From NCBI GenBank assembly GCA_030848705.1, contig CM061237.1, forward strand, positions 84,315,910 to 84,379,909: a stretch of 64,000 nt of DNA, read 5' to 3'. The position numbers and the translations under genes were made by a program. How positions within the stretch are numbered: the first letter of the stretch is position 1; every line of letters begins with the position of its first letter. Positions 1-11,537 of this stretch are shown piece after piece. Source of the stretch: Heracleum sosnowskyi (Eukaryota > Streptophyta > Magnoliopsida > Apiales > Apiaceae). The notes under the pieces are model-generated. The model searched no databases. It was given only the letters and a program-made list of their open reading frames with translations, and was not told where the DNA came from.

Positions 1-2029
1 CTGTTGGTGATGCTGAGTTGGTGAGAATGATGAGGGCGATAGGTTATGGTGGATCTTTGGCCAAGATAGGTCAATTGAAGCGACCGTTCTTGAGGAAAGA
101 GTGGAGTTTTTTCTTCGATTGTATCACAAGAACGTTCGGGAAGAAGTGCACCAACTGGGATGCAATACCCACTGAAAGTCTACAAATTGGGTATTCTCTT
201 ATCTATGGTACTCATTTTGATTTTGGTAGACTAGTTCTTATTAATATGGGTGAAAAGATGACTGAAAATAGGAGAGTAGTTTACTTTGCTAGATTCTGTC
301 AGCTTTTATTTTCTGCTTGTGTTAGTGGGGTAGATATTCTTGATGAAGATGTTATTCCATGTTTTAAGTTACACAAGCGTATATTCTCTGATCTTGTGAA
401 TAAGGATGTTAAGAAGGGTAATGTAGGTGATCTTTTACTGCCTGCATTAGTGCAACAGTTTTTGGATGATTCTATCCAAGCAGAACCACAACAAGAATCA
501 ATAAACACTGAAGTTGCTCCATCTACATCACAACCAATTCATACTGGTGGTAGAATCAAACACAGGGCTTTTAAACCTGCAAAGATTATTAAGCCAGCTA
601 CTGAGGTTGGAGTGTCAAAATCTTCTATGCCACAGTCTGATGGTCCTTCTAAGAAAAGGAGAGCAAAGAGACCTCGTTCTGATGATGAGGAAGATACTGA
701 AACTCTTAATCAAAGAAGAAGAAGATTGATTGCTAACTATCTTTTTGATGAGTTAGAAACGGAAGCTGTTCCAGCAACTGAACAGAATGAAGCTCCTGCA
801 ACTAATGTAAATGTTGAAACTAATGTGCCTATAGTGGACAGAGTAAATGCTGATGAAGCTCCTGAGATGGTGTTTGAACCAATCTTGGATATTGAAGAGG
901 AGTTTGAAGTACATCCTTCAATCAGTGTTTCTGACACTGAGGATGTGACTGCTGATCAAGCCACTCTAATAATTGATGAGTCTATGGGAACTCATACAGA
1001 GATTCTCTCTGTCACTAATCAAAATCTTGACTTTGGTGAGGAAGTTGATCAGGAAGCACAATCTGTCTCTTCTGAGAAGGTTGTTGAAGCTGCTGTGGAG
1101 AAAATGAATGAAGCTATAGCAGAGAATAAAGAAGAAGATGTTTTTGTTACAAACTCTGTTCCAAATACTGTTCTAGCAGAAGACGAAGTTGCTGAGGCAG
1201 TTAACTCTGAGAAGAATGAAGCTGTTGCAGAGCAAATTCATGATGAAGCTGCACAGTTAAACATTGAAGTTACTGCAGAGAATATAATTGAAGAAGCTGC
1301 AGAGCCCTTAGCAGAAAATGTTGTTGAAGACAGGGTTGTTTCTGACAGTAATGATCACACTTCTGTAAATTCTGATCATGCAGACTCTGATGACCATGAA
1401 TCAATACCTTTTCTAAGGGATCCTACTGCAGAGACTGTCAAGGAAAATCAAAATGCAACTGAAGCTCATTTTAGAGAAATGTACTATGCAAATTGGTCAG
1501 GAGCAGAGTGTATTTTCTCTACACAAAGGACTGCTGATTTTGTTGATAAGTCTGCTAAGGAAATTTCAAATCCTGAGCTGTTGACACATTTAAAGGCTAC
1601 AATTGTTCAAGTTAAATCCTTGCATAATCGCTTTGATGAGACTCACAAAGCTGTCATAGGCCTGAGCAATGATATTGCTGCTAAGGAACTGGCTTTGAAG
1701 AATGATAGAGCTAAATATTCCTCTATGCTAAAGGATCAGATGGAGATCAAGCAGAGACTAAGAAAAGTTGAGAGCAATCAAGATGAAATGTCTACAAAAA
1801 TTGATTCTATTGCTGCATCTTTGGAATTGCTAACATCAGTGCTTATTCCTGATGATGTCAAAAAGGGGGAGAGAGTTCCTAAAGACAAATGCAAAAGGGA
1901 TCAAACTCTGAGACCGAGGGATGATGCAACAGATGGTGGCAGCAAAGAATCAGAGAGAAGGTCAAAATCTACTCAAGAGCAAGGGAGACTTAGGTCAAAC
2001 TCTGCTAAGACGACAAACTCTGGTAGAGT
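1..2029 (+). CDS. Third ORF (ORF2) of copia A, 5' part, interrupted by element B
   Basis: The reading frame is open from the window edge (codons starting at position 3) until the LTR of B begins. It is the product that Sireviruses encode after pol, sometimes called envelope-like by position; its function is unknown. The first 150 residues form a folded-looking domain (GYGG, RKEWS and KKCTNWDAIP motifs) that matches the third ORF of B at roughly 80% and that of C more distantly. The next 350 residues are acidic and low in complexity with many EAV/AEN repeats, followed by a lysine-rich coiled-coil-like stretch (about residues 540-620). I see no signal peptide or membrane segment. Six further codons up to 2048 come from the B LTR and are not native. 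Its true continuation is 24435-25698. Confidence 0.72.
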
Positions 2030-2522
2030 TGTTAGATATAATTGCTGACGTTTGTTCATCAGTGTTTAAGTACCAGGTACTCAACAGAGTTTAATAGAAG
2101 CCAGTCAGAGTTTGATAAAGTCTGACGGGGTGAAGAGTTTATTAACTGTCGGTGCTAATATGAAGATTCTAGAAGCAATATATCTTGAAGATGGAAAGAA
2201 GCAAAATATATTGAGACAGTTAAGGAAACGAAACAGAAGACAGAAGCAATCCTAAATTGATATAAATTGTATATCTAATTTATAGGAATATCAATTAGAG
2301 ATTGATTATGTAACTGTGTATTATATAAACACAGATAGGTTAACCCTAAAAGGGATGCGAATACTGAATATATTATTCTTGTAACCTAGCAGCTCTCTGT
2401 GATTCTTTAACATCACGAAGAGAAGAGTTATTTTATATAATTCAGTTGTTGATTCATAATCAGTGTTCTTAAGTGTTATTATCATATTAATATTGATTAT
2501 ACATTGTGTATTCGGCCTAACA
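2030..2522 (+). repeat. 5' LTR of copia B
   Basis: 493 bp, bounded by TGTTAG and CTAACA, with agagt before it and a primer binding site directly after it. It differs from the 3' LTR (23937-24429) at three positions that I can see. A tatataaa box lies at 2322-2329. The motif cagagtt, the reverse complement of the family motif AACTCTG, occurs twice near the start. Confidence 0.93.
2322..2329 (+). promoter_or_regulatory. TATA box of the copia B LTR
   Basis: tatataaa about 290 bp into the LTR. Transcription would start about 30 bp downstream, which makes this the U3/R boundary. The same box is present in the 3' LTR of B and in the LTR of A. Confidence 0.55.
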
Positions 2523-2537
2523 ATTGGTATCAGAGCC
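2523..2537 (+). other. Primer binding site of copia B (initiator tRNA-Met)
   Basis: attggtatcagagcc follows the LTR directly. TGGTATCAGAGC is the usual plant copia complement of the 3' end of initiator methionine tRNA. Confidence 0.88.
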
Positions 2538-2585
2538 AAGGCTGTTTAATATATACAGTTTATCGATCTAAACACAAGTATAATC

Positions 2586-4727
2586 ATGACTGACAACTCT
2601 CAGGAAGGTTCTAATGCAGGTTCTAATGTTCAGAAGGTTCAACCTACTTCTGTGAGTCGATATGAGACTATCAGGGTTCCAATTCTAAGACCAGTTGAAT
2701 ATCCAATATGGAAAGTAAAAATGACTATGTTTCTGGAAGCCACAGATCCAGAATACCTTGACAGAATCTATGATGGTCCTCATATGCCAACTAAATTGTC
2801 TCCTGTTATAACTGGTCAAGAACAAAAGACTGTTCCAAAAGAGAAGAAAGACTTAACTCCTGAGGACATCTCATCAATTGCAAAAGATGCAAAGGTTAGA
2901 CATCTACTCCACAGTGCCTTAGATAATGTCATGTCTAACAGAGTTATTGGCTGCAAGACTGCCAAAGAAATTTGGGATGCTTTAGAAGTCAGGTGTCAAG
3001 GAACTAGTGCTATAAAGAAGAACAGGAAGACTATTCTGACATAGGAGTATGAACACTTTGATTCTAGATCTGATGAAAGTTTGACAGATACTTATGACAG
3101 ATTTTGTAAATTGTTGAATGATTTGTCCCTGGTTGATAAAGAATATGAACTTGAAGAGTCAAATCTCAAATTTCTGTTATCACTGCCTGAAAGATGGGAT
3201 TTGAAGGCAACAATAATTCGAGACAATTATGATCTTGCAGAAACAGATCTTGATGAAATCTATGGGTTGCTCAAAACTCATGAATTGGAGATAGAACAAA
3301 GAAACAAAAGATCTGGAAAGAAGACAAAATCTGTTGCTCTTAAAGTTGATGAAAAGCCTGTCAAGAAGGAATCATCAAGAAAGAAAGCCAAAGGAAAGGC
3401 CTTAGTCATTAAGTCTGAAAGTGAGTCATCAAACTCTGATGATGGCTCAAATACTGATGATGAAGTTTCTGATTCTGAGGATGATGATGAAGAGATGATG
3501 AAAATGGCTCCTTTAATGGTAAAGACTTTCAAGAAGATGGGATTCAAGAACTTCAAGAAAGGAAAGAGATTCTCAAGGAAAGATTCAAATTCTGATAAGA
3601 GAAATTTCAGAAAGTCTGATGGAAAATATACCAAGTCTGGAAAGAAAGACAAGTCTGAGATCCAGTGCTACAAGTGTAAAGAGATGGGTCATTATGCTCC
3701 AGAGTGCAAGAAAGGAAAATCTGAGAAAGCACTCATCACTAAAGGGAAGGACTGGGCAGACACTTCAGACTCAGATGAGGGAGTCAATTATGCTCTCATG
3801 GCAATTGGTAGAGATGAAGCTGACTCATCTGAAAACAAGGTACCCTTAACAACTTATGCTTATGACACTGATAATATATCTGAATTAAGAATTTATCTTA
3901 AAAGCATACATGTTAGTTATAGGGATCAGACTTTAGAGAATGAGAGAATAAAATATGAGAATCTAGGTCTTAAAGAAAGAAATAAATTTCTTGAAGAGAA
4001 GCTTGTTAACATGCAACAAGTTCAAAAGGAGAGAGATGATGATGTTTATGTTGAACGGGAATTGCTTAAAAGATATAGGCAAATAGAATCTGAGTTGGAA
4101 AAAGAGAGGAAAGTGATTAAAACCTGGACCAATTCTGGAAAAGACACACATCAGGTTTTTCAAACAGATACTGTAGGTTTAGGTTACTGTGAGGAAGATG
4201 AACTTAGGTTTAAAGATAAAGTTAAAGTTAAACCACAACTTAAACCTGTGAAATTTGTTCATGAATCCAGTAAGCTAAAGTCTGTAGTTGTAAAAGAAGC
4301 TGTCATGGAGCAAATTGAAACTTGTGAAGAACAGGTTAATGTTGGCTCAATAGCAGAGAATAAGATTGAGGTAGAAGCTGTTAAAGAACCAGTAAGAATC
4401 TGTGATAAACAGGTTAATGTTGGTTTAATGACAGAGAAACAATTTAAACATAAGCTCAAAGAAGTAAAGTCTGTCAACAAACAGAAAATGTTTAAAAAGA
4501 ATAGGAATGGAAAAGTAGGCATTAATAAAAGAAATGATTATTTGCCTAATTCTGCTGCTCCTAGAAAAACATGTCATAGTTGTGGTAGTACTAACCATCT
4601 TGCTAGGTTTTGCAAGAAGAACAAAAATATTAACTCTTTACCTTCCACATCTGGAGTAAAGAATGATTATGTTAGGGTTAGACCACAAACTTTATGCACA
4701 CACTGTGGGAGCACTTGGCATTCCATC
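2586..4727 (+). pseudogene. gag: gag of copia B, first part (stop codon, then split by Tekay)
   Basis: Starts at ATG 2586, 64 bp after the LTR. Residues 40-330 match the Ty1/copia Gag (UBN2-type) domain, including the run with EIWDALEVRC. A CCHC zinc knuckle (CYKCKEMGHYAPEC) is near 3667, with a second (CHSCGSTNHLARFC) near 4570 and the beginning of a third (CTHCG) at 4696. Acidic and lysine-rich stretches lie between them. A TAG at 3042-3044 sits where a glutamine codon would fit, so residues after 152 are read only by readthrough. The Tekay element enters after 4727, in the third knuckle region; the frame resumes after 17041. Gag normally builds the cytoplasmic virus-like particle. Confidence 0.85.
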
Positions 4728-7700
4728 TGTAATATCCGTGAATTTTATTATTTGATTAAATGATATATTTAATCTAAAATATTTATGTTGGAATATTGGA
4801 ATATTATTATATGATATTTAGTGTGTGATTATGTGCTAAATGGTGAGTCGGAAGCCCCTTTCAAAAATTTCGTCATTTGGAATTTTCATCAAATTTGAGC
4901 CGTTTTGATAATTCAAGAGCCCCGTAGAAATTTCGTACATTCATTTTTAATTCTTCGTCTTTCGTATTCGAATCGTTATCGAAAGGGTTATGGGATTCTA
5001 TTTAACCCTACCTATTTGATTCTGCAAATTAATTTCAATTTTTGATCCGAAAAAGGAAAAATCGTTCCGAACCCTAATTGCTTAAGGGGACGGATTTATC
5101 GTTCTATATCAATATTGAAGTTGTTATAGCCCTAGTATTCTTGAGCATTAGTTATATAATGATATATATCAATTTGGATAATCATCAACCTTTTTAACCC
5201 CTTATTTTTAGTAAAACGTGTTTTTGACCTAATTAGGGTTTTTAAACGATCTAACGAATCAATATCGATCCAAAAAGGTTATTTGGGGTATTATTTTTCC
5301 AGAAATATAAAAAGACCAATCAGACTTCATAACCCTAGCAATTCTTCAGAAATTACTCAAAAATATTCGAAATTCCCAAATTATTATTTTGTGTTCTTGA
5401 TCTTCAATCAATTCGTTCTAAGGGTTATTGAAGTCCAAATTTGAAGTTCTTATACTCAAATCAAAGCCCCAAAAATCTAGTTTCATAATCTTCCAACCTC
5501 ATCATCATCTGGTAAGTATTCGATTTTATATTGATTTTACAAGTTTCGAATTAAAATTAGGGTTCTTAATTAATTTGGGGATTTTCATTCTGTTGATTCT
5601 CCGTTCAATTGGTTGCTTCTAACATGTTCCTAGGGTTCTAATTAGCAAGAATCCATGATTTAATTTCATGTTTAAGTTCAATTTAGTCGGGTTTGATTTT
5701 CGGGTTTTGACCCGATTTCTTCTTTCGATTCGTACGTTCTTGATATTGATCTGACATTGTTTTTGATAAAGGGCTTTGATTGTATGAGTTATAAGCTTTA
5801 TTTTGGTATATTAATCTTTGAGTTTCATGTAGGATTTAAGTAGATCGGGTTTCCGGCCGAGGTCGTCGCCGGCGAGTTCTTTGAATGAATTCTGGGCACG
5901 ATTCCGGCATGGGACAGATGTGTGTGTATGTGGGTTGTGTTTGTCTTGCAAAAGCGAACAAAAGCCCTATGGTTTGGTTTTGTTTTGATCGGAAACGGCG
6001 AAGTCCGGCCACCGGACGCCGGCCGGATTCTGGAAAACCCAGATTCCGGCGGGTTGTTCTTGGTGACCCGGATTCGTTCTTCCCGACCCGTTTACCCGAT
6101 TTTTCGACCCGGTTTCAATCTTCAAAACCCTAATTCATTTTCAGAAAACTGTTTTTGAATTTTATTTTTAAATTTAATTCGAAAATAGTTTAAAAACTTT
6201 AAAAATTCATATTTTTATTTTAAAAATATATTTTAATATCAGAAAAATTCTGATAAATTATATTTATTATTTTAAATCCGAAAATTGATTAAACTTAATT
6301 ATTTTAATTATTTTTAATTAATAATTAATTTATTAATTAATTGGTTAATTCTTTTAATCAATTAATTCCTAAAAATTAATTATTAATTAGATTTAATTAA
6401 TTAAAAATTCAGTTTAATTATTTTCAAGCCTATTTATTTATTTAAAAATAGTTTGAGCATTTAAAGAGTGTCAATTAATTTTATTAATTGATTTATTTTC
6501 ATTTAAATGTTTATATTGGATTTAAAAATCCGATTTTTGATTTAAAAATTAGTAATGACTTATTAAAAATTCAAATGAGTTTCAGACGATGTTTTAAAAA
6601 TATTTATAAGTGCAATATGGTTCATATTAATTGTGTGTTGTGTTTTATAGTCTGTATATGCCCGTGCTAGGGCAAATATCTGAGTTTTAAATATCGTAAA
6701 TTATACCGGACGTCCGATACGTACCCGGTTACTTGTTTAAATGTGATTATTGATTGAATAAGTGTCGAGAGTAGAACGAGAATAGTTAGACTTATTGTAA
6801 TGAGTTGTTTAATTATAGAATCGAGTTCCCGGAGCAAGGGAAAGGGGAAAGTAGAGTGAGCAGAGTCGATCCGACAGCAGCTTAGACCAGGCAAGTATCT
6901 GTGCCTTTACTTGTGATAAAAATTATTATTGTCTTGATTACTTGAATACCGTTATCCCCAGAACAATTCAAATTATCCATCTTTTAACCGCATTTGGACA
7001 ACTGATTCCATTTCCTTAGAAATTCTTGATTCTTTGATTTGATCTGCATTGGAAACCCTTATTTCCAATTTACTTGATTATTGTTTACCACCTATTGTTG
7101 CTATTTATCATCCTTTGATTATCATTGACAACCTTTGATTATTTGACTCCCATCTTGACTACCAATTACGGTTATTGATTAACGATTACCAATATTGACT
7201 ACCTTATTGAATGAGTACACTGTACCATTGAAACTACTCCATGATCCTTTCTCGATCTTCGTTGATACTGAACAGTTGAAGCTCTTTTGCAATTACTATA
7301 CATTCAGTTTATCTTATTGAGCATGTTATTGTTTATACCCTATTATAGAATTGGCATGTGTTTTTAAAAATGGACCAGTAATTGGTCGGAATAACTTAAG
7401 GCCCAGATTGGCCTGGGATCCAGTAGAGGACTATGACATGAGCTAGTCCGGGGTTGATGCGTGGCTGGCCAGCAGCACAACCTTTGATTTGAATAAAATG
7501 TATAAGCCAAATTCTAATTCTTTACTTCAATCATTATTGATACAAAGCATGTGTTAGCTAAATATTGTTGATTCTGATATCTTAAATTCATATCCTTACA
7601 ACTGTGATAGAAATGATTCGTTGATGTTTGCTGAGCAATTTTGGCTCACTCTTGCTTGTTGTTTTCTAACCCTATTCCAGTGAAGCGAGAGTATGAGTTG

Positions 7701-8009
7701 GCATAGCGTGACCGATAGTTCACCAGCAGTCAGGAGAGCCCCTCGAGTCACTGTTATTGGCAGGGTAGTTGTTGTTTTGCTTTTCTAGATTTAATGTCTA
7801 GATTTGAACTTTAGTTGTGATGTAATAACTCTGATAAAACTGGTTTGTAATAATAAAAGATTGTAGTAGCTTGTGTTCATTGCCATAATCTGGATGCGGT
7901 CTTGGTCAAGGGGTAATTGTGTCTTTATATATATTATGCATGTGTTAAATAGTATTCCGTTGGTCGGATGACTCCTCAAATCTGTACCCCGGGTTTGGAG
8001 GGCGTCACA
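4728..8009 (+). repeat. 5' LTR of the Tekay chromovirus (3282 bp)
   Basis: TGTAAT...GTCACA. A TATA-like tataaaaa lies at 5306-5313. About 200 bp later is a strong splice donor (ctggtaagtatt, GT at 5516), followed by GC-rich DNA (5840-6120) and a very AT-rich block (6150-6600). The short ORFs within it recur exactly in the other LTR and have no family match that I know. They are leader sequence, not genes. Confidence 0.93.
5306..5313 (+). promoter_or_regulatory. Probable TATA box of the Tekay LTR
   Basis: tataaaaa in an otherwise plain context about 580 bp into the LTR. It is repeated at the same place in the 3' LTR, and the transcribed leader with its splice donor follows. It was chosen by motif only. 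Confidence 0.35.
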
Positions 8010-8011
8010 GT

Positions 8012-8023
8012 TGGTATCAGAGC
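8012..8023 (+). other. Primer binding site of the Tekay element (tRNA-Met type)
   Basis: tggtatcagagc, two bases after the end of the LTR, complementary to the 3' end of initiator methionine tRNA, as is common in chromoviruses. Confidence 0.85.
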
Positions 8024-8151
8024 AACAGGTTATGGCATTTGAAACAAGTTAGGACTTAGGGTCCAGGATAACATAGAGAGTTAGGAATTCACGTAAGGAT
8101 ATTAGGAGGTCAACTAGGGATATTACGCGTAGTAATTAAATGTGGTTATAA

Positions 8152-8703
8152 TTGCAGCCCCCTAGTTCTAGTTCAGACTCAGACCCTTCCGAGGATACGA
8201 TAGCAGAGATACCTACACCCGTTGAGAGAGCAGGACCGTCTCGGCCAGTGCGATATCAGCCTAGGCATCAGGACCCAGTAGTCAGGAGAGATCAGATACC
8301 TTGTCCTATTCCACTCCGACAAGTAGCCCCAGCACCAGCATCTCAGGCATCAGTTTGTGGGCCTTTGTATCAGTTATGTGAGCCACCAGTTCCACACCAT
8401 GTGTATCAGAGGGTGAGAAGAGAGAAGGATTTCCTTTATGGACAGGTTATGGAGATGGGTAGGATTCGTTCGATCGAGGCAGCCGCTGTCAGAGAGAGAG
8501 ACAGACTTAGAGATCAGATGAGAGACATTCAGATGAGGTTTAGGGTTACGAGGACTTTGGTTGAGACTCGATTGCATGGATTAGCTTCTAGTCGAGAGGG
8601 AGAGACAGTAGCAGGGATGAGACATATTTTGGATTATGCGATGAGTGAGATTGCAGAGGTTTCAGGACCCCCGTTATGGCCGGCAGGAGCAGGTGATCTG
8701 TGA
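8152..8703 (+). CDS. Leader ORF before gag in the Tekay element, no ATG
   Basis: 183 codons are open between a stop at 8149-8151 and TGA at 8701. The first part is rich in Ser, Pro and Arg. Residues 85-150 are charged and heptad-like (RVRREKDFLYGQVMEMG and following), which suggests a coiled coil. The only ATG codons in frame are far inside, near residue 100. The frame opens at ttgcag (8152-8157), a textbook 3' splice site, so it may be an exon joined to an upstream leader from the LTR, which has a good donor at 5516. I recognise no domain. It lies between the primer site and gag, where some Tekay-like elements carry extra sequence. It could instead be an untranslated leader that happens to be open. 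Confidence 0.4.
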   Translation: MQPPSSSSDSDPSEDTIAEIPTPVERAGPSRPVRYQPRHQDPVVRRDQIPCPIPLRQVAPAPASQASVCGPLYQLCEPPVPHHVYQRVRREKDFLYGQVMEMGRIRSIEAAAVRERDRLRDQMRDIQMRFRVTRTLVETRLHGLASSREGETVAGMRHILDYAMSEIAEVSGPPLWPAGAGDL

Positions 8704-9121
8704 GCAGGTATCGGTGGCAGACAGATGTGACATGGATGTATGGTTCTAGATAGTTAGTATATAGATGCATATTGTAGAATCAGCAGTGCACCGGGCTTAT
8801 AGGAACGCCTCGGGTTGTTGTTGCATTTTTGTTGTTGTATTGCTGGTCGGCAGTTATGGTTCAGCCATGATATATTTTCTTTTGAAGCGTTCTACGCTTG
8901 TACTGACTCTATCTATATATATATGATAAACCTCTTTTATAGAACTGTATTTATTCCCCTGTCATTCATTTCCAGCATCATAACTGTTATTCTACTTATT
9001 GCAACGAGTGTATCCATACACCGTTGAGAAGATCTGTAAACCTTCGAGATATCAATTGTGATCCTTCCTTCTCTTATATGAACTGTTTGATTAAGCCAAT
9101 TATTGTTTATTCATCAGCGAT
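8704..9121 (+). other. Untranslated gap between leader ORF and gag (Tekay)
   Basis: 418 bp of AT-rich leader. No ORF, RNA gene or repeat is evident. A second primer site or splice site of comparable quality is not visible. Confidence 0.5.
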
Positions 9122-10135
9122 ATGGCTCCTAGACGACAAACCCGTTCAACTGATACTTCTGACCAAGAAGGTCAACAAAATACACCTCCCACGGGCCGTA
9201 TGGACCCGATGGTAATCCAGTTGTTAAATACCCTTACTCAACAGACTGCCGCATTAGCACAGCAGCAACGTGCATTTCAGCAACAGCTCTTAGAACAGCA
9301 GCAACAGCATCAGCAACATCAGCATCAGCAGCATCAACAACAGCACCAGCAAGCAGCACCGGCAGTTACGTTCAAATCTTTCCAGGCAGGAAAACCTCCA
9401 GAATTTAAAGGATCAGCAGACCCTGTAGAGGCTAAGGCATGGTTGAAAGAGATGGAAAAGGCTTTTGCCTTGATAGAGGTGACAGAGGACAAGAAGACAG
9501 AGTATGCAAGCTATTTTCTGAAGAATGAGGCTAGTTATTGGTGGGAAACGAGTAGGGCTATGGAGCCCGAGGGATTGATTACGTGGGCAAGATTCACAGA
9601 GTTGTTTTTGGAAAGGTATTTTCCGGACTATATGAGAGATCAGATGGAATTGAAGTTTTTGGAATTAAAGCAGGGAAGCATGACAGTGCCCCAATATGAA
9701 ACAAGGTTTACGGAGTTGTCAAGGTTTGTTCCAACCTATGTGGATACGGAAAAGAAGAAGGCCAAGAGGTTCCAGCAGGGACTGAGGTCTTGGATTCGTA
9801 GTAAGTTAGCTGTATTGGAGTTGGACACCTATGCAGCGGTGGTCCAAAAGGCAATGATTGCAGAGGCAGAGAGTGATTCTTACATGAAAGAGAGGGAGAA
9901 CAAGAAAAGGAAAGCAGGGATACCCGATAAGGGACAGCAGCAGGGAAGTTTTCAAGGGCAAGCAAATAAGAAGCTGGGATTTCAGCACGGAAGGAATACA
10001 AGTTTTAGGAAACCAGACACCGGAAGCGTAGGACAAGATAACCGTCTACTAACCGGCAGTCAGCAGGGACTTTCTAGACCCATGCGGGAAGCGACATCTA
10101 GGGATATGCCATCGATTGAATGTCACATGCTTTAA
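9122..10135 (+). pseudogene. gag: gag of the Tekay element, capsid part (frame lost before the zinc knuckle)
   Basis: ATG 9122 gives MAPRRQTRSTDTS. Residues 40-80 are a Gln/His tract (CAG/CAT/CAA repeats), then the retrotransposon Gag capsid domain (residues 85-235) with PPEFKG, WLKEMEKAF, YWWETSRA and RYFPDYMRDQ, then a basic tail. The frame stops at 10135, just as the zinc knuckle appears in the +1 frame (from 10116). In relatives Gag runs through the knuckle into protease in one frame. Here a one-base indel near 10110 is the simplest reading; programmed frameshifting is the alternative, and no classic slippery site is clear. Confidence 0.82.
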
Positions 10136-11537
10136 ATGCAATCAGAAGGGACATTATTCCCGGGATTGCAAGATAGGCATCGTGTGTCATCGGTGTAAGA
10201 AACCAGGTCACATGATTAAGGACTGCAGAGCACCAGCAACCGTGAACAATATGATTCGGGCAATTGAAGCACCCCCAGTTGTTAACGTCCAGCCGTTAGC
10301 CAGGACCTGCAATATGTCAATGGGAGAAGCAGTGAGAGATTCCGACGTGGTGGCAGGTACACTTCTAGTAAATTCTATTCCTGCACAAGTGTTAATAGAT
10401 TCGGGAGCGACGAAGTCTTTTATTTCTGAGACGTTTGCTCGTAGATTGAATTGCGTAACAAAACCTTTAAGTGGAGTGTTGACTATAGAGATAGCTAATC
10501 AGGATCGTATCGCGGTCAGTTCATATTATCCCCGTTGTGAGATAGAGATTTTGGGAAATCGTTTTTATGTTGACTTGTTACCTTTTAAGTTAGGTGAATT
10601 TGATGTGATATTAGGGATGGATTGGTTGACTGAGCATGATGCAAGTATTGATTGTAAGAATAAGAGGGTTACTTTGATTACCCTAGAAAAGAAAGAGATA
10701 ATATTTAGAGGAGAGAAACAAAGAAAGAGGTTCCTGACAATGATTCAGGCTAAGAGGTTATTAAGGCGAGGTTGTGAGGCGTATCTAGCTTATGTGATAG
10801 ATATAGATAAGGAAGTTTCTAAGTTAGAAGATATTCCAGTCGTAAATGAGTTTCCAGATGTTTTTCCGGAAGAATTACTAGGTTTACCTCCAGATAGAGA
10901 GATTGAATTTGCGATAGACTTAGTACCAGGCGTGGAGCCAGTATCGAAGGCCCCTTACAGAATGGCACCAGTGGAGATGAAGGAATTGGCTGATCAACTG
11001 CAAGATTTGCTAGAAAAAGGAATTATTAGACCCAGCGTTTCACCGTGGGGAGCACCAGTACTGTTTGTCAAGAAAAAGGATGGAAGCATGAGATTGTGTA
11101 TAGACTATCGGGAGTTGAACAAGCTGACCATTAAGAACAAGTATCCGTTACCTCGAATAGATGATCTGTTTGACCAGCTGAAGGGAGCGGTACATTTTTC
11201 AAAGATCGACCTACGGTCAAGATATCACCAATTGAAGATTAGACCAGACGACATACCGAAGACAGCCTTTCGAACAAGGTATGGGCACTATGAATTTTTA
11301 GTAATGGCGTTTGGACTAACGAATGCACCCGCAGCTTTTATGGATCTAATGAACAGGATTTTCAAGAGATATTTGGACAAGTTTGTAGTGGTATTCATCG
11401 ACGACATCTTGATATACTCGAGGACAGAAGAAGAGCATGCAGACCAGTTGCGAATTGTGTTAGAAACGTTGAGACAAGAAGGACTATACGCGAAGTTTTC
11501 CAAGTGTGAATTCTGGTTGAAAGAAGTTCATTTCTGA
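10116..11537 (+). pseudogene. pol: Tekay zinc knuckle, protease and reverse transcriptase (ends at an in-frame stop)
   Basis: The frame begins with two CCHC knuckles (CFKCNQKGHYSRDC and CHRCKKPGHMIKDC, residues 4-40). The aspartic protease active site is VLIDSGATKSFIS (about residue 93). RT follows from about residue 250, with the catalytic pair in VVFIDDILIYS (about residue 427). The frame ends at TGA 11535-11537, in a conserved place where relatives read on into the RT thumb. It resumes in the same frame at 11538. The Met at 10116 lies inside the gag overlap and is not a real start. The stop is a point change; I do not infer which base was original. Confidence 0.87.

Noticed and set aside
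5428..6894. Several short ORFs (60-82 codons), repeated at 14455-15921
   Set aside because: They are inside the LTRs, identical because the LTRs are, and lack any family motif.
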